Shown: positions 1 to 8,096, counted from the first letter of the stretch. The stretch is 64,000 bases of DNA from Rhodoblastus sp963710275 (GCA_963710275.1 CAVPZS010000012.1:372001-436000), one strand, 5' to 3'. The notes: generated from the sequence alone by a model not told the origin. A program made the numbers and translations.

Positions 1-60
1 TTCCTGTCGGTATTTACCTGATCGACACTTGATCCTGGCGCGGCGGTCTCCGCCGCGCCG

Positions 61-552
61 CTACTCGCGAAGTTTGAGATAATGAAGCGGCAAGGCCGAG
101 GTCTCCTTGAGCCGGTCGAGCACGACGAGCGAGCGGGTGCTCGCGACGATGTCATGCGCCAGGAAAACCTCGTGGATCAGCGTCGCCAGCGATTTGAGGT
201 CGGGCACGATGACCTTGAGGAAATAATCCGCCTCGCCGGTTGAAGAATAAGCCTCCAGCACTTCGTCGTGGGAATTGATGAGGTCGAGCAGGCGGCGGTT
301 GTTTGCCGGCGAGTGGGCCTTCAGGGTCACCTGCACGAAAGCGCAGACATCAAGTCCAAGGACCTGCGGAGAGAGGCGGGCCGGCGCGCCTGCGATGGCG
401 CCGTTTTTTTCCAGGGCCGCGCGCCGGCGGGAGCATTGCGACGCCGAAAGGCCGACGCTGTCGGCAAGCTCCGCATTCGTCAGGCGCCCATCGCGCTGAA
501 GTTCGGCCAGAAGCTTGATGTCGAAGCTGTCGATGATCATTTTATGCGTCAT
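61..552 (-). CDS. Lrp/AsnC-family transcriptional regulator
   Basis: 163 residues, the usual length of the family. An N-terminal winged helix-turn-helix (about residues 8-60, with the typical LLAELQRDGRLTNAELAD start and recognition helix SASQCSRRRAALEK) is followed by a C-terminal RAM ligand-binding domain (about 70-150, with the GEADYFLKV strand). Such proteins form octameric or dimeric DNA-binding complexes that respond to amino acids or related small molecules. It is divergent from the ThDP enzyme gene at 664, with about 110 bases between them, so it probably controls that gene and itself. The start used is the first ATG; an in-frame ATG four codons later is also possible. The effector cannot be read from sequence. 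Confidence 0.92.
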   Translation of the reverse strand: MTHKMIIDSFDIKLLAELQRDGRLTNAELADSVGLSASQCSRRRAALEKNGAIAGAPARLSPQVLGLDVCAFVQVTLKAHSPANNRRLLDLINSHDEVLEAYSSTGEADYFLKVIVPDLKSLATLIHEVFLAHDIVASTRSLVVLDRLKETSALPLHYLKLRE

Positions 553-663
553 ACCCCTGATTATTGCATCATATGTGCATGATTGACGTGTTCAAAGGCA
601 AATATGCGAGGATCATGCGGCAAGCCCGCGCTATCCTGACCACCGGACTTTTGGACGCGAGGG
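553..663. promoter_or_regulatory. Divergent control region, lrp-like gene / ThDP enzyme
   Basis: This 111-base AT-richer gap separates the divergent Lrp-type regulator and the ThDP enzyme. It holds a weak dyad at 565-582 (TGCATCATATGTGCATGA) centred on CATATG, the kind of short imperfect palindrome that Lrp/AsnC proteins bind. No clear -35/-10 pair could be assigned. The operator call is inference from position. Confidence 0.3.
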
Positions 664-2301
664 ATGTTTTCGATGATTTCCGCCACCACGGGCGCCCATA
701 TGGCGCAGGCGCTGTTGCATCACCGCGTCGATACGGTTTTTGGCATTCCCGGCGTGCAAACCTATGACCTTACCGACGCCATCGCCCAGTGCGGCGATCG
801 GCTGCGTTTCATCGTCAGCCGGCACGAGCAGGGCGCGGGCTACATGGCCTATGGTTACGCCAAGTCCTCCGGCCGCCCGGGAGTCTTCACGGTGGTCCCG
901 GGACCGGGCGTGCTCAACGCCGGCGCGGCGTTGTGCACAGCCTATGGCGCCAACGCGCCGGTGCTGTGCCTGACCGGCAATATCATGGCCGATTTCATCG
1001 GCCGCGGACGCGGGCAATTGCATGAACTGCCGGACCAGCTCGCCCTTCTCCGCGGCCTGACAAAAGGCGCCGACCGCATCACCCATCCGAGCGAGGCGCC
1101 GGCCAGGATGGCGGAGGCCTTTCGCCTGATGCGTTCCGGCCGTCCGGGACCGGTCGCGGTGGAAGCGCCGTGGGATATTTTCGGCCTCAGCGGCGCCGCG
1201 CCCGACCCCTTCGAATTGCCGGTGGCGGTCCAGCCGCCCGACCCGGAGCAGATCGTGGAAGCCGCACGGCTGATCGCGGCGGCGAAGAACCCGATGATCG
1301 CGGTCGGCGGCGGCGCGGTCGAAGCCGGCGCCGAAATCCTCGCCCTGGCGCAAAGAATTGGCGCGCCGGTCGTGGCGCATCGCAGCGGCAAGGGGGTCGT
1401 CGCGGAGGACGGCGCCCACGCGCTCGACATTGTCGCCGCCTATGATTATTGGCGCGACTGCGACCTGCTGATCGGCATTGGCAGCCGGCTGGAACTGCAG
1501 TTCATGCGCTGGCCGTGGCGGCCGCCCGGCCTGAAGATCATCCGCATCGACGTCGATCCCACCGAGTTCGGCCGGGTCAAGCCGACGCTCGGCCTCGTCA
1601 GCGATGCGACTTTGGGCGTCGCAGCGCTCAACGCGGAACTCGCCGACGCGCCGAAGAAGGCGGATCGCGTCGCCGAATTCGCGGCCTTGCGCGCCCGCGC
1701 GCGCGTAAAAACAGACGCGATCGAGCCGCAGGCCTCCTACCTCAAGGCCATCCGCGCCGCCTTGCCGCGCGACGGTTTTTTCGTCGAGGAAATCAGCCAG
1801 ATGGGCTTTGTGGCGCGTCTTGCCTTTCCGGTCTATGCGCCGAGGCATTATGTAGCGAGCGGCTACCAGGAAAACCTGGGATTCGGCTTCAACACCGCGC
1901 TCGGCGTCAAGGTGGCCAATCCCGGCAAGCCCGTGGTCTCGATCTCAGGCGACGGCGGATTCCTGTTCGGCGCGCAGGAACTGGCCACCGCCGTACAGCA
2001 CAATATCGCCGTCGTGTCGGTGGTGTTCAACAATAGCGGCTTCGGCAATGTCCGGCGCGACCAGATCACACGCTATGACGGCCGGCGCATCGGCTCGGAC
2101 TTGCACAACCCCGATTTCGTGGCGCTCGCCACGAGCTTCGGCGTGATGGCGGAACGCGTGGAGACTCCAGCCGCCTTGCAGGCCGCAATCACGCGCGCCC
2201 TGGCCGCCGGCGTCCCCGCTCTGATCGAAGCCCAGATTCCGACAGGCTCCGAGACATCGCCGTGGCCGCTCTACCACCCCGCCCCGCCGGAGAGGAAATG
2301 A
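664..2301 (+). CDS. Thiamine diphosphate-dependent enzyme (acetolactate synthase-like / 2-keto acid decarboxylase family)
   Basis: 545 residues with the three-domain ThDP layout: an N-terminal PYR domain carrying the cofactor-activating glutamate (E55 in SRHEQGAGYMA), a central domain (about 190-330), and a C-terminal PP domain with the diphosphate motif GDGGF near residue 430 ending in a paired Asn about 26 residues on. It should be cytoplasmic and act on a 2-oxo acid, either as decarboxylase or carboligase. The substrate is undetermined; it is not clearly a biosynthetic IlvB because no small subunit gene follows. The next gene, a GlcD-like FAD oxidase, starts at or just after its stop, suggesting one operon for a 2-hydroxy/2-oxo acid. 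An Lrp-type regulator is divergent. An alternative ATG lies three codons downstream. Confidence 0.85.
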   Translation: MFSMISATTGAHMAQALLHHRVDTVFGIPGVQTYDLTDAIAQCGDRLRFIVSRHEQGAGYMAYGYAKSSGRPGVFTVVPGPGVLNAGAALCTAYGANAPVLCLTGNIMADFIGRGRGQLHELPDQLALLRGLTKGADRITHPSEAPARMAEAFRLMRSGRPGPVAVEAPWDIFGLSGAAPDPFELPVAVQPPDPEQIVEAARLIAAAKNPMIAVGGGAVEAGAEILALAQRIGAPVVAHRSGKGVVAEDGAHALDIVAAYDYWRDCDLLIGIGSRLELQFMRWPWRPPGLKIIRIDVDPTEFGRVKPTLGLVSDATLGVAALNAELADAPKKADRVAEFAALRARARVKTDAIEPQASYLKAIRAALPRDGFFVEEISQMGFVARLAFPVYAPRHYVASGYQENLGFGFNTALGVKVANPGKPVVSISGDGGFLFGAQELATAVQHNIAVVSVVFNNSGFGNVRRDQITRYDGRRIGSDLHNPDFVALATSFGVMAERVETPAALQAAITRALAAGVPALIEAQIPTGSETSPWPLYHPAPPERK

Positions 2302-2349
2302 CGACCGACCTCGTCGCGCGCGCTGGCGACCATCGTCGGGCGCGCCCAT

Positions 2350-3690
2350 GTGCTGACGGAGCCACAGGACAGGGCGCCCTATGAGCGCGACTGGACCGGC
2401 GCTTTCACCGGCGCTGCGCTGGCGGTCGTGCGGCCAGCCAATGTGGCGCAAGTCGCCGCCATCGTCCGCCTCTGCGCGGAGACCGTCACGCCGCTGATCC
2501 CGCAAGGCGGCAATACCGGCCTGACCGGCGCCGGCGTGCCGGGGCCGCAGGGCGGCGTGCTGCTTTCGCTGCGACGCATGGCTGCGATCCGCGGGGTCGA
2601 CACGGCCGCCCGCACCATCCAGGTCGAGGCGGGCGTGATCTTGCAGAACGTGCAGGAAGCCGCCGAGGCGCAAGGCCTGATGTTCCCGCTGACTTTTGGC
2701 GCGCGAGGGTCGTGCACGATCGGCGGCGCGCTCGCCACCAACGCCGGCGGCTCGAATGTCGTCCGCTACGGCTGCGCGAGGGCGCTCTGTCTCGGCATCG
2801 AGGCCGTCCTGCCCGCTGGTGGCGTGATCGACAGCCTCAGCGCGCCCCGCAAGGACAATACCGGCTATGATCTGCGCGATCTGCTGATCGGCGCCGAAGG
2901 CACGCTCGGCGTCATCACCGCCGCGACGCTGAAACTCTTTCCCCTGCCGTCCAGCCGCATCGCGGGCTTTGTCGCGCTGCCTTCACTCGCCGCCGCGCTC
3001 GACCTGCTGAACCGGATGCAGGATGCGAGCGGCGGCGGCGTCGAGGCCTTCGAATATATGCCGGCGAGGGCGGTCACGACGATCCTGAGGCATTTCCCGA
3101 ACCTGCGCCCGCCGCTGCAAACGCCTTTCGAGACCGGCGTGTTTTTCGATGTCGCCGCCGTCGGGGACATCGACCTTCGCGCCGGGATCGAGGAGGTTCT
3201 GGGCGCCGCCCTGGAGGAGGGACGAATCGTGGACGCGATGCTGGCGCAGTCCGGCGAGCAGCGTCTCGGCCTGTGGGCGTTGCGCGAACATATTCTGCCC
3301 GCGATCCTCGCGGACGGCCCGGCGCGCTCCCTCGACATTACCTTGCCGTTGACGAAGGTCGCCGGATTCATGGTCGACATCGACGGCCTGCTCGCCGGTC
3401 AGGGACTGTCGCACCTGACGGTGGGCCATCTGGGCGACGGCAATCTCCATGTCGCCCTCTGTCCCGGTCCGGCGGGCGATTTTTCCCCCGAGCGGATCGC
3501 CGCCTGCGAGGCGCGCGCTTATGACGTGGTCCAGGCGCTCGGCGGGTCGCTCTCGGCAGAGCATGGCGTCGGCCAGTGCAAGCGCGATCTTCTCGCCCAG
3601 CGCAAGAATCCGGTCGAACTCGCGGCCATGCGGGCGATCAAGGCGGCGCTCGATCCGAGGGGGATCATGAACCCGGGGAAAATGCTCTAG
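2350..3690 (+). CDS. FAD-binding oxidase/dehydrogenase, GlcD/D-lactate dehydrogenase family (N-terminus frame-broken)
   Basis: 446 residues from a GTG. The FAD_binding_4 domain (PQGGNTGLTG near 57 and the TIGGALATNAGG segment) is followed by the FAD-oxidase C-terminal domain with HLGDGNLH and the terminal EHGVGQCKR. The family oxidises 2-hydroxy acids (D-lactate, glycolate, D-2-hydroxyglutarate) and passes electrons on. The GTG at 2350 is probably not the real start: an ATG at 2298 overlaps the upstream stop (ATGA) and begins a peptide MTTDLVAR, while the frame of this gene continues upstream as LATIVGRAHV, typical of the family. The two frames differ by one base within a GCGCGCGC run at about 2314-2323, so either a frameshift or an assembly indel separates them. 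Confidence 0.85.
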   Translation: MLTEPQDRAPYERDWTGAFTGAALAVVRPANVAQVAAIVRLCAETVTPLIPQGGNTGLTGAGVPGPQGGVLLSLRRMAAIRGVDTAARTIQVEAGVILQNVQEAAEAQGLMFPLTFGARGSCTIGGALATNAGGSNVVRYGCARALCLGIEAVLPAGGVIDSLSAPRKDNTGYDLRDLLIGAEGTLGVITAATLKLFPLPSSRIAGFVALPSLAAALDLLNRMQDASGGGVEAFEYMPARAVTTILRHFPNLRPPLQTPFETGVFFDVAAVGDIDLRAGIEEVLGAALEEGRIVDAMLAQSGEQRLGLWALREHILPAILADGPARSLDITLPLTKVAGFMVDIDGLLAGQGLSHLTVGHLGDGNLHVALCPGPAGDFSPERIAACEARAYDVVQALGGSLSAEHGVGQCKRDLLAQRKNPVELAAMRAIKAALDPRGIMNPGKML

Positions 3691-3790
3691 CGAAAACTCA
3701 AGGCGAACACGCCGAGGCGTTCAATGAGGCCGTGGTGAGCTTCCTCGCCCAGAGGTCGTGATCGAGGGGCGGCCCCAAACCCTGAACCGT

Positions 3791-4336
3791 CTATTTCCGC
3801 AGCAGGAAGGGCTTCATCCAGCGGGTCAGGCGCGGCATCACGACGTAGCTCATCAGGACGGCGACCAGGCCCGTGAAGATGGCGTTGCGAAGCAGGAAGG
3901 GCAGCGGCGCCAGCCAGGGCGCGACAAAGGCCAGCAGCAGGCTCACCGTCGGGAAAATGCCAAGCCAGCTGACAAAGGTCATCCGACCTCGTGGGGGATG
4001 GGCGCTGGCGGGCAAGGTGGACGGCGCGAACCAGGCTTCGAGGCCGGTGAGGACGCGATAATCCGGGTCGCCCTCGGCGACCGTCTCCAGCCTTTGCAGC
4101 CAGGTGAGGTGGATATCCGAACGGTCCCAGCGGTCGAGGTCCCCGGCGCTGGCGAATTCCGTGATCACCTGGTAATCGCCGCCGGGTCCGGCCGGCGGGA
4201 TCAGCTTGCCGCTGACAAAGCCGGGAAAGCCGCGCATGTCCGCGATCATGCCGCCGACGAGCGTTTCATAGGCCTGTTCGCAATGGAGCTTGGCCTTGCG
4301 AACGGCGACGCGGGTGACGTTCGATGAGGACGGCAT
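3791..4336 (-). CDS. Antibiotic biosynthesis monooxygenase (ABM) domain protein with C-terminal membrane anchor
   Basis: 181 residues from the ATG at 4336, preceded by GGAG at a good distance; an upstream in-frame ATG would add 47 residues of unlikely sequence. The first ~100 residues form a ferredoxin-like ABM domain (FPGFVSGKLIPP and YQVITEFASAGDLDRW). Two hydrophobic segments follow (about residues 118-140 and 145-165). Proteins of this layout are widespread and uncharacterised. The gene is convergent with the FAD oxidase and lies just downstream of the LysR gene on the same strand. A role in redox or quinone chemistry at the membrane is possible but unproven. Confidence 0.75.
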   Translation of the reverse strand: MPSSSNVTRVAVRKAKLHCEQAYETLVGGMIADMRGFPGFVSGKLIPPAGPGGDYQVITEFASAGDLDRWDRSDIHLTWLQRLETVAEGDPDYRVLTGLEAWFAPSTLPASAHPPRGRMTFVSWLGIFPTVSLLLAFVAPWLAPLPFLLRNAIFTGLVAVLMSYVVMPRLTRWMKPFLLRK

Positions 4337-4470
4337 GGTTCGACTCCATGAGAAATCCGAAGGACATTTCCTTAGCGCATATTCCCGAAAAGCGCGTCCG
4401 CTTTTCAGGAATATGCGCAAAAACGAAAGGCTGGAACGCATGCGGCGAACGGGAGCGCACCGCATGAGTT

Positions 4471-5436
4471 CTAGCATGCCCCCTCGGGCGGGGGGAACGA
4501 GGCGCCGAGTTCATGCAATTGTCCACGAAGCCAGATGGCCGCAGGATGCGCGCCCAGCGTCCTGTGGTAGATCATGCCGAGCGTCATGGGCTCCATCGGA
4601 TAGGGCGGCGGAAAGTAGACCAGTCCGTAACGCGCGGCGAATTGGCGCGCCAGGCGTTCCGGGATGCGGGCCAGCATGTCCGATTGCGCGATCAACGGCG
4701 GGACGGCCAGCAAATGGCCGGTGACGGCGCCGACCCGGCGCGTCAGGCCATGTTCCGCAAGAAGCGCTTCGAGCCGCGCGGTATTGCCGGTGATGGCGTG
4801 GCGCACGATATCCTGTTCGTTCGGGCGTTCCGCCAGGCGAATGTCGAGGTGCGGAAAGCGGGTGAGGGTTTCAAGGCCGAATGGCGCGGCCGCCGCCGGA
4901 TGATCGCGCCGCATCACCCACACGTATTCGACGGGAGCCAAGGGCTCGACGACAAAGCGCGGCGGGGCGTCGCCGAAGACGCCGATCGCCAGATGCAGCG
5001 TTCCGAGATCAAGCTCCTCGCCGATATGCAACTCGTTGATTGCGCGCATCGCGATGCTCACTTTGAATTTCCGGTCGCGGATTCGCTCCATCAGCGGCGG
5101 GAAGAAGGAGGCGGCGACATAATCGGTGAGGGCGATGGAAAATTGCGTGTCGCTGCGCAGAGGATCGAAATCCGGCGGCCCGAACGCGGCCTCCACATGG
5201 TGGAGCGCCGCGCACAAGGCCGGCGCCATTTCTTCGGCCCGGGGCGTCGGAAGCATCTCGTTCGGCGCGCGCAGGAACAGCGGGTCGTCGCAAATGGCGC
5301 GAAGCTTGTTGAGCGCGTGGCTGACCGCGGACTGGGTGAGGCCGAGCTTTTCGCCGGCGCGGGTCGTGCTGCGCGTTTCCATGACAGCGACGAAGACGCG
5401 CACGAGATTGAGATCGATCTGGTTTATGTTGAACAT
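4471..5436 (-). CDS. LysR-family transcriptional regulator
   Basis: 321 residues. The N-terminal winged HTH (about 6-65: DLNLVRVFVAVMETRS, then GLTQSAVSHALNKLR) and a LysR substrate-binding domain (about 92-300) are both complete. It belongs to the NodD/SyrM-like subgroup by its DPLFLR and start-proximal sequence, an impression rather than a measurement. The downstream gene on the same strand is the ABM membrane protein, with about 130 bases between; the target is unknown. A tandem 18-base repeat lies about 90 bases upstream of its start. Confidence 0.92.
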   Translation of the reverse strand: MFNINQIDLNLVRVFVAVMETRSTTRAGEKLGLTQSAVSHALNKLRAICDDPLFLRAPNEMLPTPRAEEMAPALCAALHHVEAAFGPPDFDPLRSDTQFSIALTDYVAASFFPPLMERIRDRKFKVSIAMRAINELHIGEELDLGTLHLAIGVFGDAPPRFVVEPLAPVEYVWVMRRDHPAAAAPFGLETLTRFPHLDIRLAERPNEQDIVRHAITGNTARLEALLAEHGLTRRVGAVTGHLLAVPPLIAQSDMLARIPERLARQFAARYGLVYFPPPYPMEPMTLGMIYHRTLGAHPAAIWLRGQLHELGASFPPPEGAC

Positions 5437-5523
5437 AAGGAGCTGACACGGGGGCTTGCCGAAACGGATCTAGCGATCATAATGGCGGCGCCTCGGCAGA
5501 GACAGCGGTTTTGCTTTGCCGCG

Positions 5524-5559
5524 CAACTTTGAAAATCCGCACAACTTTGAAAATCCGCA
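5524..5559. repeat. Perfect tandem duplication of an 18-base unit
   Basis: The unit CAACTTTGAAAATCCGCA occurs twice head to tail with no mismatch, between the LysR start (5436) and the end of the small secreted gene (5603). It could be a regulatory iteron or a recent slippage duplication. Confidence 0.85.
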
Positions 5560-5602
5560 AGGCCCCGCCTATCGGCTCGACTTGGCAGGCGCGTTAGCAC
5601 GG

Positions 5603-5842
5603 TCAACGCGGATCGCACAACAGGCCCGTCGTCGAGGACAGGTCGCGGCCGGCAAAACCGCCGACCACGTAAATCTGCGCCGCAATGGCGGGCGCGCAGT
5701 CGCGCCGGGCGACCAAAGCCAAAGTCTGGAACTTGCGTTGGGACGCGCTCAAACTGTCAGCATCCTGCGCAGCCAAGCTCGCGCCGGCGCTCGCCGCGAT
5801 CAGCAGGCCTGCGCCCAGGGAGGCAAAAGCAATCTTTTTCAT
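5603..5842 (-). CDS. Small secreted protein, divergent member of a three-gene tandem family
   Basis: 79 residues. The signal peptide MKKIAFASLGAGLLIAASAG with an Ala-rich cleavage site is nearly identical to those of the two upstream paralogues. The mature part keeps CAPA(I)AAQI-VVGGFAG and a C-terminal cysteine (LLCDPR) but has an insertion of about 20 residues. The ATG at 5842 is chosen because AAAGGA lies six bases upstream, as in both paralogues; an upstream ATG adds only MKGHD. Exported to the periplasm or outside; two conserved cysteines could pair. Function unknown. Confidence 0.75.
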   Translation of the reverse strand: MKKIAFASLGAGLLIAASAGASLAAQDADSLSASQRKFQTLALVARRDCAPAIAAQIYVVGGFAGRDLSSTTGLLCDPR

Positions 5843-5860
5843 GTCATGTCCTTTCAAGCA

Positions 5861-5885
5861 GAAGGCCCCTTCGTCAGGGGCCTTC
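5861..5885 (-). terminator. Hairpin between small secreted paralogues
   Basis: Perfect 9-bp inverted repeat GAAGGCCCC / GGGGCCTTC with a 7-base loop, directly downstream of the 5916-6107 gene in its direction of transcription. It lacks a strong U-tract, so it may be an attenuator or RNA-stabilising hairpin. Confidence 0.55.
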
Positions 5886-5915
5886 CGGATTCATTTCAGA
5901 ATTCAGCGCTTGTCG

Positions 5916-6107
5916 TCAGCGGCCCGTGCAAACCACCTGGTTGGGTCCGGCAAAGCCGCCCAAAATCTGAGCGCCATTGGCGGGAGCGCAGGACTGAGCC
6001 GCCCCTTGCTGCTGAAGGGCCCCGCCCCGGGTCTGGGCGAAGCTCGTTCCGGCGCTCGCAGCAATCAGCAGGCCGGCGGCAAAGGCGGTAAAAGCGATCT
6101 TTTTCAT
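5916..6107 (-). CDS. Small secreted protein, tandem family member 2
   Basis: 63 residues from the ATG at 6107 with AAAGGA upstream. Signal peptide (residues 1-24, ending TSFAQ), a Gln-rich linker (LQQQGAAQ), then a conserved core CAPANGAQILGGFAGPNQVVC with two cysteines 20 residues apart. It is about 75 percent identical by eye to the 6176-6367 protein, so this is a recent duplication. Exported; the two cysteines probably form a disulfide. No known domain is recognised. Confidence 0.8.
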   Translation of the reverse strand: MKKIAFTAFAAGLLIAASAGTSFAQTRGGALQQQGAAQSCAPANGAQILGGFAGPNQVVCTGR

Positions 6108-6137
6108 GTCATTTCCTTTCTTGAGCCCTGAGGGCAA

Positions 6138-6169
6138 GGCCCCGCGACCCAAAATCGCGACGAGGGGCC
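6138..6169 (-). terminator. Hairpin downstream of the first small secreted gene
   Basis: GGCCCC at 6138-6143 pairs with GGGGCC at 6164-6169 and an inner CGCGA/TCGCG stem extends it. It sits just past the stop of the 6176-6367 gene, at the position equivalent to the hairpin after paralogue 2. No clear U-tract. Confidence 0.45.
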
Positions 6170-6175
6170 AGGGAC

Positions 6176-6367
6176 TTAGCGCGCAGTGCAGACGACCTCG
6201 TTGGGTCCGGCAAAGCCGCCCAAAACCTGCGCGCCATTGGCGGGAGCGCAATATTGAGCCGAGGCCTGCTGCTGAAGGGCGACGCCCCGGGTCTGGGCGA
6301 AGCTCATGCCGACGTTCGCGGCGATCAGCAGGCCGGCGGCGAGGGTCGTAAAAGCGATCTTTTTCAT
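6176..6367 (-). CDS. Small secreted protein, tandem family member 1
   Basis: 63 residues, probably the promoter-proximal member of the three-gene array. Signal peptide MKKIAFTTLAAGLLIAANVG ending SFAQ, Gln-rich linker, then CAPANGAQVLGGFAGPNEVVC. A good ribosome site (AAAGGAACCGAG) precedes the ATG at 6367. Same spacing and ends as paralogue 2. Upstream lies an AT-rich segment holding inverted repeats, the probable promoter region shared with the divergent marR gene. Function unknown. Confidence 0.8.
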   Translation of the reverse strand: MKKIAFTTLAAGLLIAANVGMSFAQTRGVALQQQASAQYCAPANGAQVLGGFAGPNEVVCTAR

Positions 6368-6423
6368 CTCGGTTCCTTTCCTGATTTCCTATGCCGGCAC
6401 TATGCGCCGGCGCTGATCATGAG

Positions 6424-6468
6424 TGAAATGAAAGATTTACAAACGTAAAATGAACTAAATTCATTTCA
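6424..6468. repeat. Long-spaced inverted repeat in the AT-rich divergent intergenic region
   Basis: TGAAATGAA at 6424-6432 and TTCATTTCA at 6460-6468 are perfect 9-bp complements separated by 27 AT-rich bases. The position upstream of both the secreted-protein array and the marR gene suggests regulator binding. Confidence 0.5.
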
Positions 6469-6502
6469 ATATGACGATTTGTCACATCCTTTTTCGGTTC
6501 AA

Positions 6503-6518
6503 GTCAGCGTCTGCTGAC
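6503..6518. promoter_or_regulatory. Palindrome upstream of marR (possible MarR operator)
   Basis: GTCAGC-GTCT-GCTGAC is a perfect 6+6 dyad about 50 bases before the MarR start at 6569. MarR proteins commonly bind 16-20 bp palindromes in their own promoters; assignment to this regulator is inference. Confidence 0.4.
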
Positions 6519-6568
6519 AAAAGCGCAAAACGAGGCTATCTCAGCCGGCGGAACCGGTAGGGGCGGCC

Positions 6569-7039
6569 ATGGCGAAATCGGGCGAGTTTCAAATCATGCC
6601 GGGCCATTTGATCCGGCGCGCGCATCAGATTTCGGTGGCGATCTTCATCGAGGAGTGCGCCGAGCACAATCTGACCCCGGTGCAATTCGCCTGCCTGGTC
6701 GATATCGCCCGCCATCCCGGCGTCGACGCCACGCGGCTCGCGGCCACGGTCGCCGTCGATCGCTCGACCCTGGGCAATGTGCTGGAGCGGATCGAAGGCA
6801 AGGGCTGGGTCGAACGCCTCCCCTCCACCGCCGACCGCCGCGTCAAGCTGCTGCACATCACGCCGGCCGGCCGGTCGCTGCTTGAAAACGTCGAGGCGTC
6901 GGTCGAAGCGGCGCAAAGACGCATGCTCGAGCCGCTGGCGCCAGAGGATCGGGCCTTGTTCCTGCGGTTGCTCGAAAAGATGGTCGACGGCAACAACGAT
7001 GCCTCACGCGCGCCTCTCGACGTCAGGACGGGGAATTAG
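6569..7039 (+). CDS. MarR-family transcriptional regulator
   Basis: 156 residues with the MarR winged-helix fold: LTPVQFACLVDIARHPG helix, recognition helix (AVDRSTLGNVLERIEGKGW) and the wing ending in TADRRVKLLHITPAG. These proteins usually repress aromatic-compound genes and let go on binding a phenolic ligand. It lies beside the gentisate operon, with an AEC transporter gene in between, and its 3' end overlaps that transporter by four bases in convergent orientation. It is a plausible repressor of 3-hydroxybenzoate catabolism. Start ATG is preceded by a G-rich Shine-Dalgarno. Confidence 0.92.
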   Translation: MAKSGEFQIMPGHLIRRAHQISVAIFIEECAEHNLTPVQFACLVDIARHPGVDATRLAATVAVDRSTLGNVLERIEGKGWVERLPSTADRRVKLLHITPAGRSLLENVEASVEAAQRRMLEPLAPEDRALFLRLLEKMVDGNNDASRAPLDVRTGN

Positions 7040-7962
7040 ATCAGCAGCAAGAGGGCCGAGATCGTCAGGAAGGACAGGCTCGTCGCCACGGTCAGCGCGG
7101 CGGCTGCGACCGGCTCCTGTCCATAGGGCCGCGCGATCAGCGGAAAAACCGTGAACATGGGCGCGCTGGCGAAAATCAGCATCGCTTTCTGCAATTGCGG
7201 GTCGAGGCCCGGCGCGAAGCGCAGCGCCAGGAAGACCAAAGCGGGATGAAGAAAAAGCTTGGCCGCCACGATGCGGGCGATGTCGCCGAGCATGCCCTTG
7301 ACCTTCAAGTCGGCCAATGCGCCGCCAACGGTGAAAAGTGCGACGCCGGCCGAAGCGGCGGCCAGCATGTCGATGGCTTTGGACAGGAATCCCGGCAGGA
7401 CGAGGCCGCTCAACGAGGCCGCGCCGCCGCAGAGAATGGCGAGGATCAGCGGATTGCGCGCCAGCCGACCGGCCAGGTGAACGACAACCTGCGGCAGCGC
7501 ATGGCCCTCGCGGCCGTCCGTCTCGGCGAGCGCCAGAGCCAGGGGAAAGATCACGATATTCTCGATGATCATGTTCAGGGCGAGCGCGACCGCCGCGATC
7601 GGCCCCAGGGACAAGGTGACGATGGCGTAGCCGATGAAGCCGCTGTTGGAGAGCGAGCCGCCGAGCCCTTGCATCGCGCTCGCCGCGCGGGCGCGGCCGC
7701 GGACGACGCGCGCGAGGAGATAGCTTGTCGCGAATACCGCCAGCGAGGCGATCCCGTAAACCAGCAGATATTTCCCGTTGGCGACCTCGGTGAAGGATCT
7801 TTGCGCCAGGGATTTGAAGATCAGCGCGGGCAGCGCAAATTTTATGGTGAAGGCGCCCAGCGCGCGAACCTCGGCGCGCTCGATCGCGCCGAGATGGGTG
7901 GCGGCGAAACCAAGCGCGATCAGCAGGAAAATCGGCAAGGTGATGGAAAGAACCGCGAGCAT
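7036..7962 (-). CDS. AEC (auxin efflux carrier) family transporter
   Basis: 308 residues with about ten hydrophobic segments in two five-helix halves; the LPIFLLIALGFAATHLG start and the NSGFIGYAIVTLSLG and LFTVGGALADLK segments are family features. The inner-membrane family carries auxin-like aromatic acids, malonate and other organic acids. The ATG at 7962 has GAGGAA six bases upstream; the same frame stays open further upstream but gives no membrane protein. It is divergent from the 3-hydroxybenzoate hydroxylase, so uptake or export of an aromatic acid is likely. A second AEC gene lies on the other side of the operon. Confidence 0.88.
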   Translation of the reverse strand: MLAVLSITLPIFLLIALGFAATHLGAIERAEVRALGAFTIKFALPALIFKSLAQRSFTEVANGKYLLVYGIASLAVFATSYLLARVVRGRARAASAMQGLGGSLSNSGFIGYAIVTLSLGPIAAVALALNMIIENIVIFPLALALAETDGREGHALPQVVVHLAGRLARNPLILAILCGGAASLSGLVLPGFLSKAIDMLAAASAGVALFTVGGALADLKVKGMLGDIARIVAAKLFLHPALVFLALRFAPGLDPQLQKAMLIFASAPMFTVFPLIARPYGQEPVAAAALTVATSLSFLTISALLLLI

Positions 7963-8080
7963 TCGATGTTCCTCGCCGCGGGCGACCTCTGCCGCGGTCT
8001 TTGCAATATGGACCGCCGAGAGCAGCATGGGATTGGCGTTTTTGCAAATCGCGACCTGTCGGAATAGGTCTGAAACATAA

Positions 8081-8096
8081 TTGACCGTACACTGAA
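8081..8096. promoter_or_regulatory. Imperfect dyad in the transporter/gentisate divergent promoter region
   Basis: TTGACCGTACACTGAA is an imperfect palindrome centred on GTAC, inside the 282-base gap between the divergent AEC transporter and hydroxylase starts. The rest of the gap shows no gene. The operator role is a guess from position. Confidence 0.28.

Noticed and set aside
631..1848. 405-residue minus-strand open frame
   Set aside because: Antisense shadow of the ThDP enzyme with no recognisable motif.
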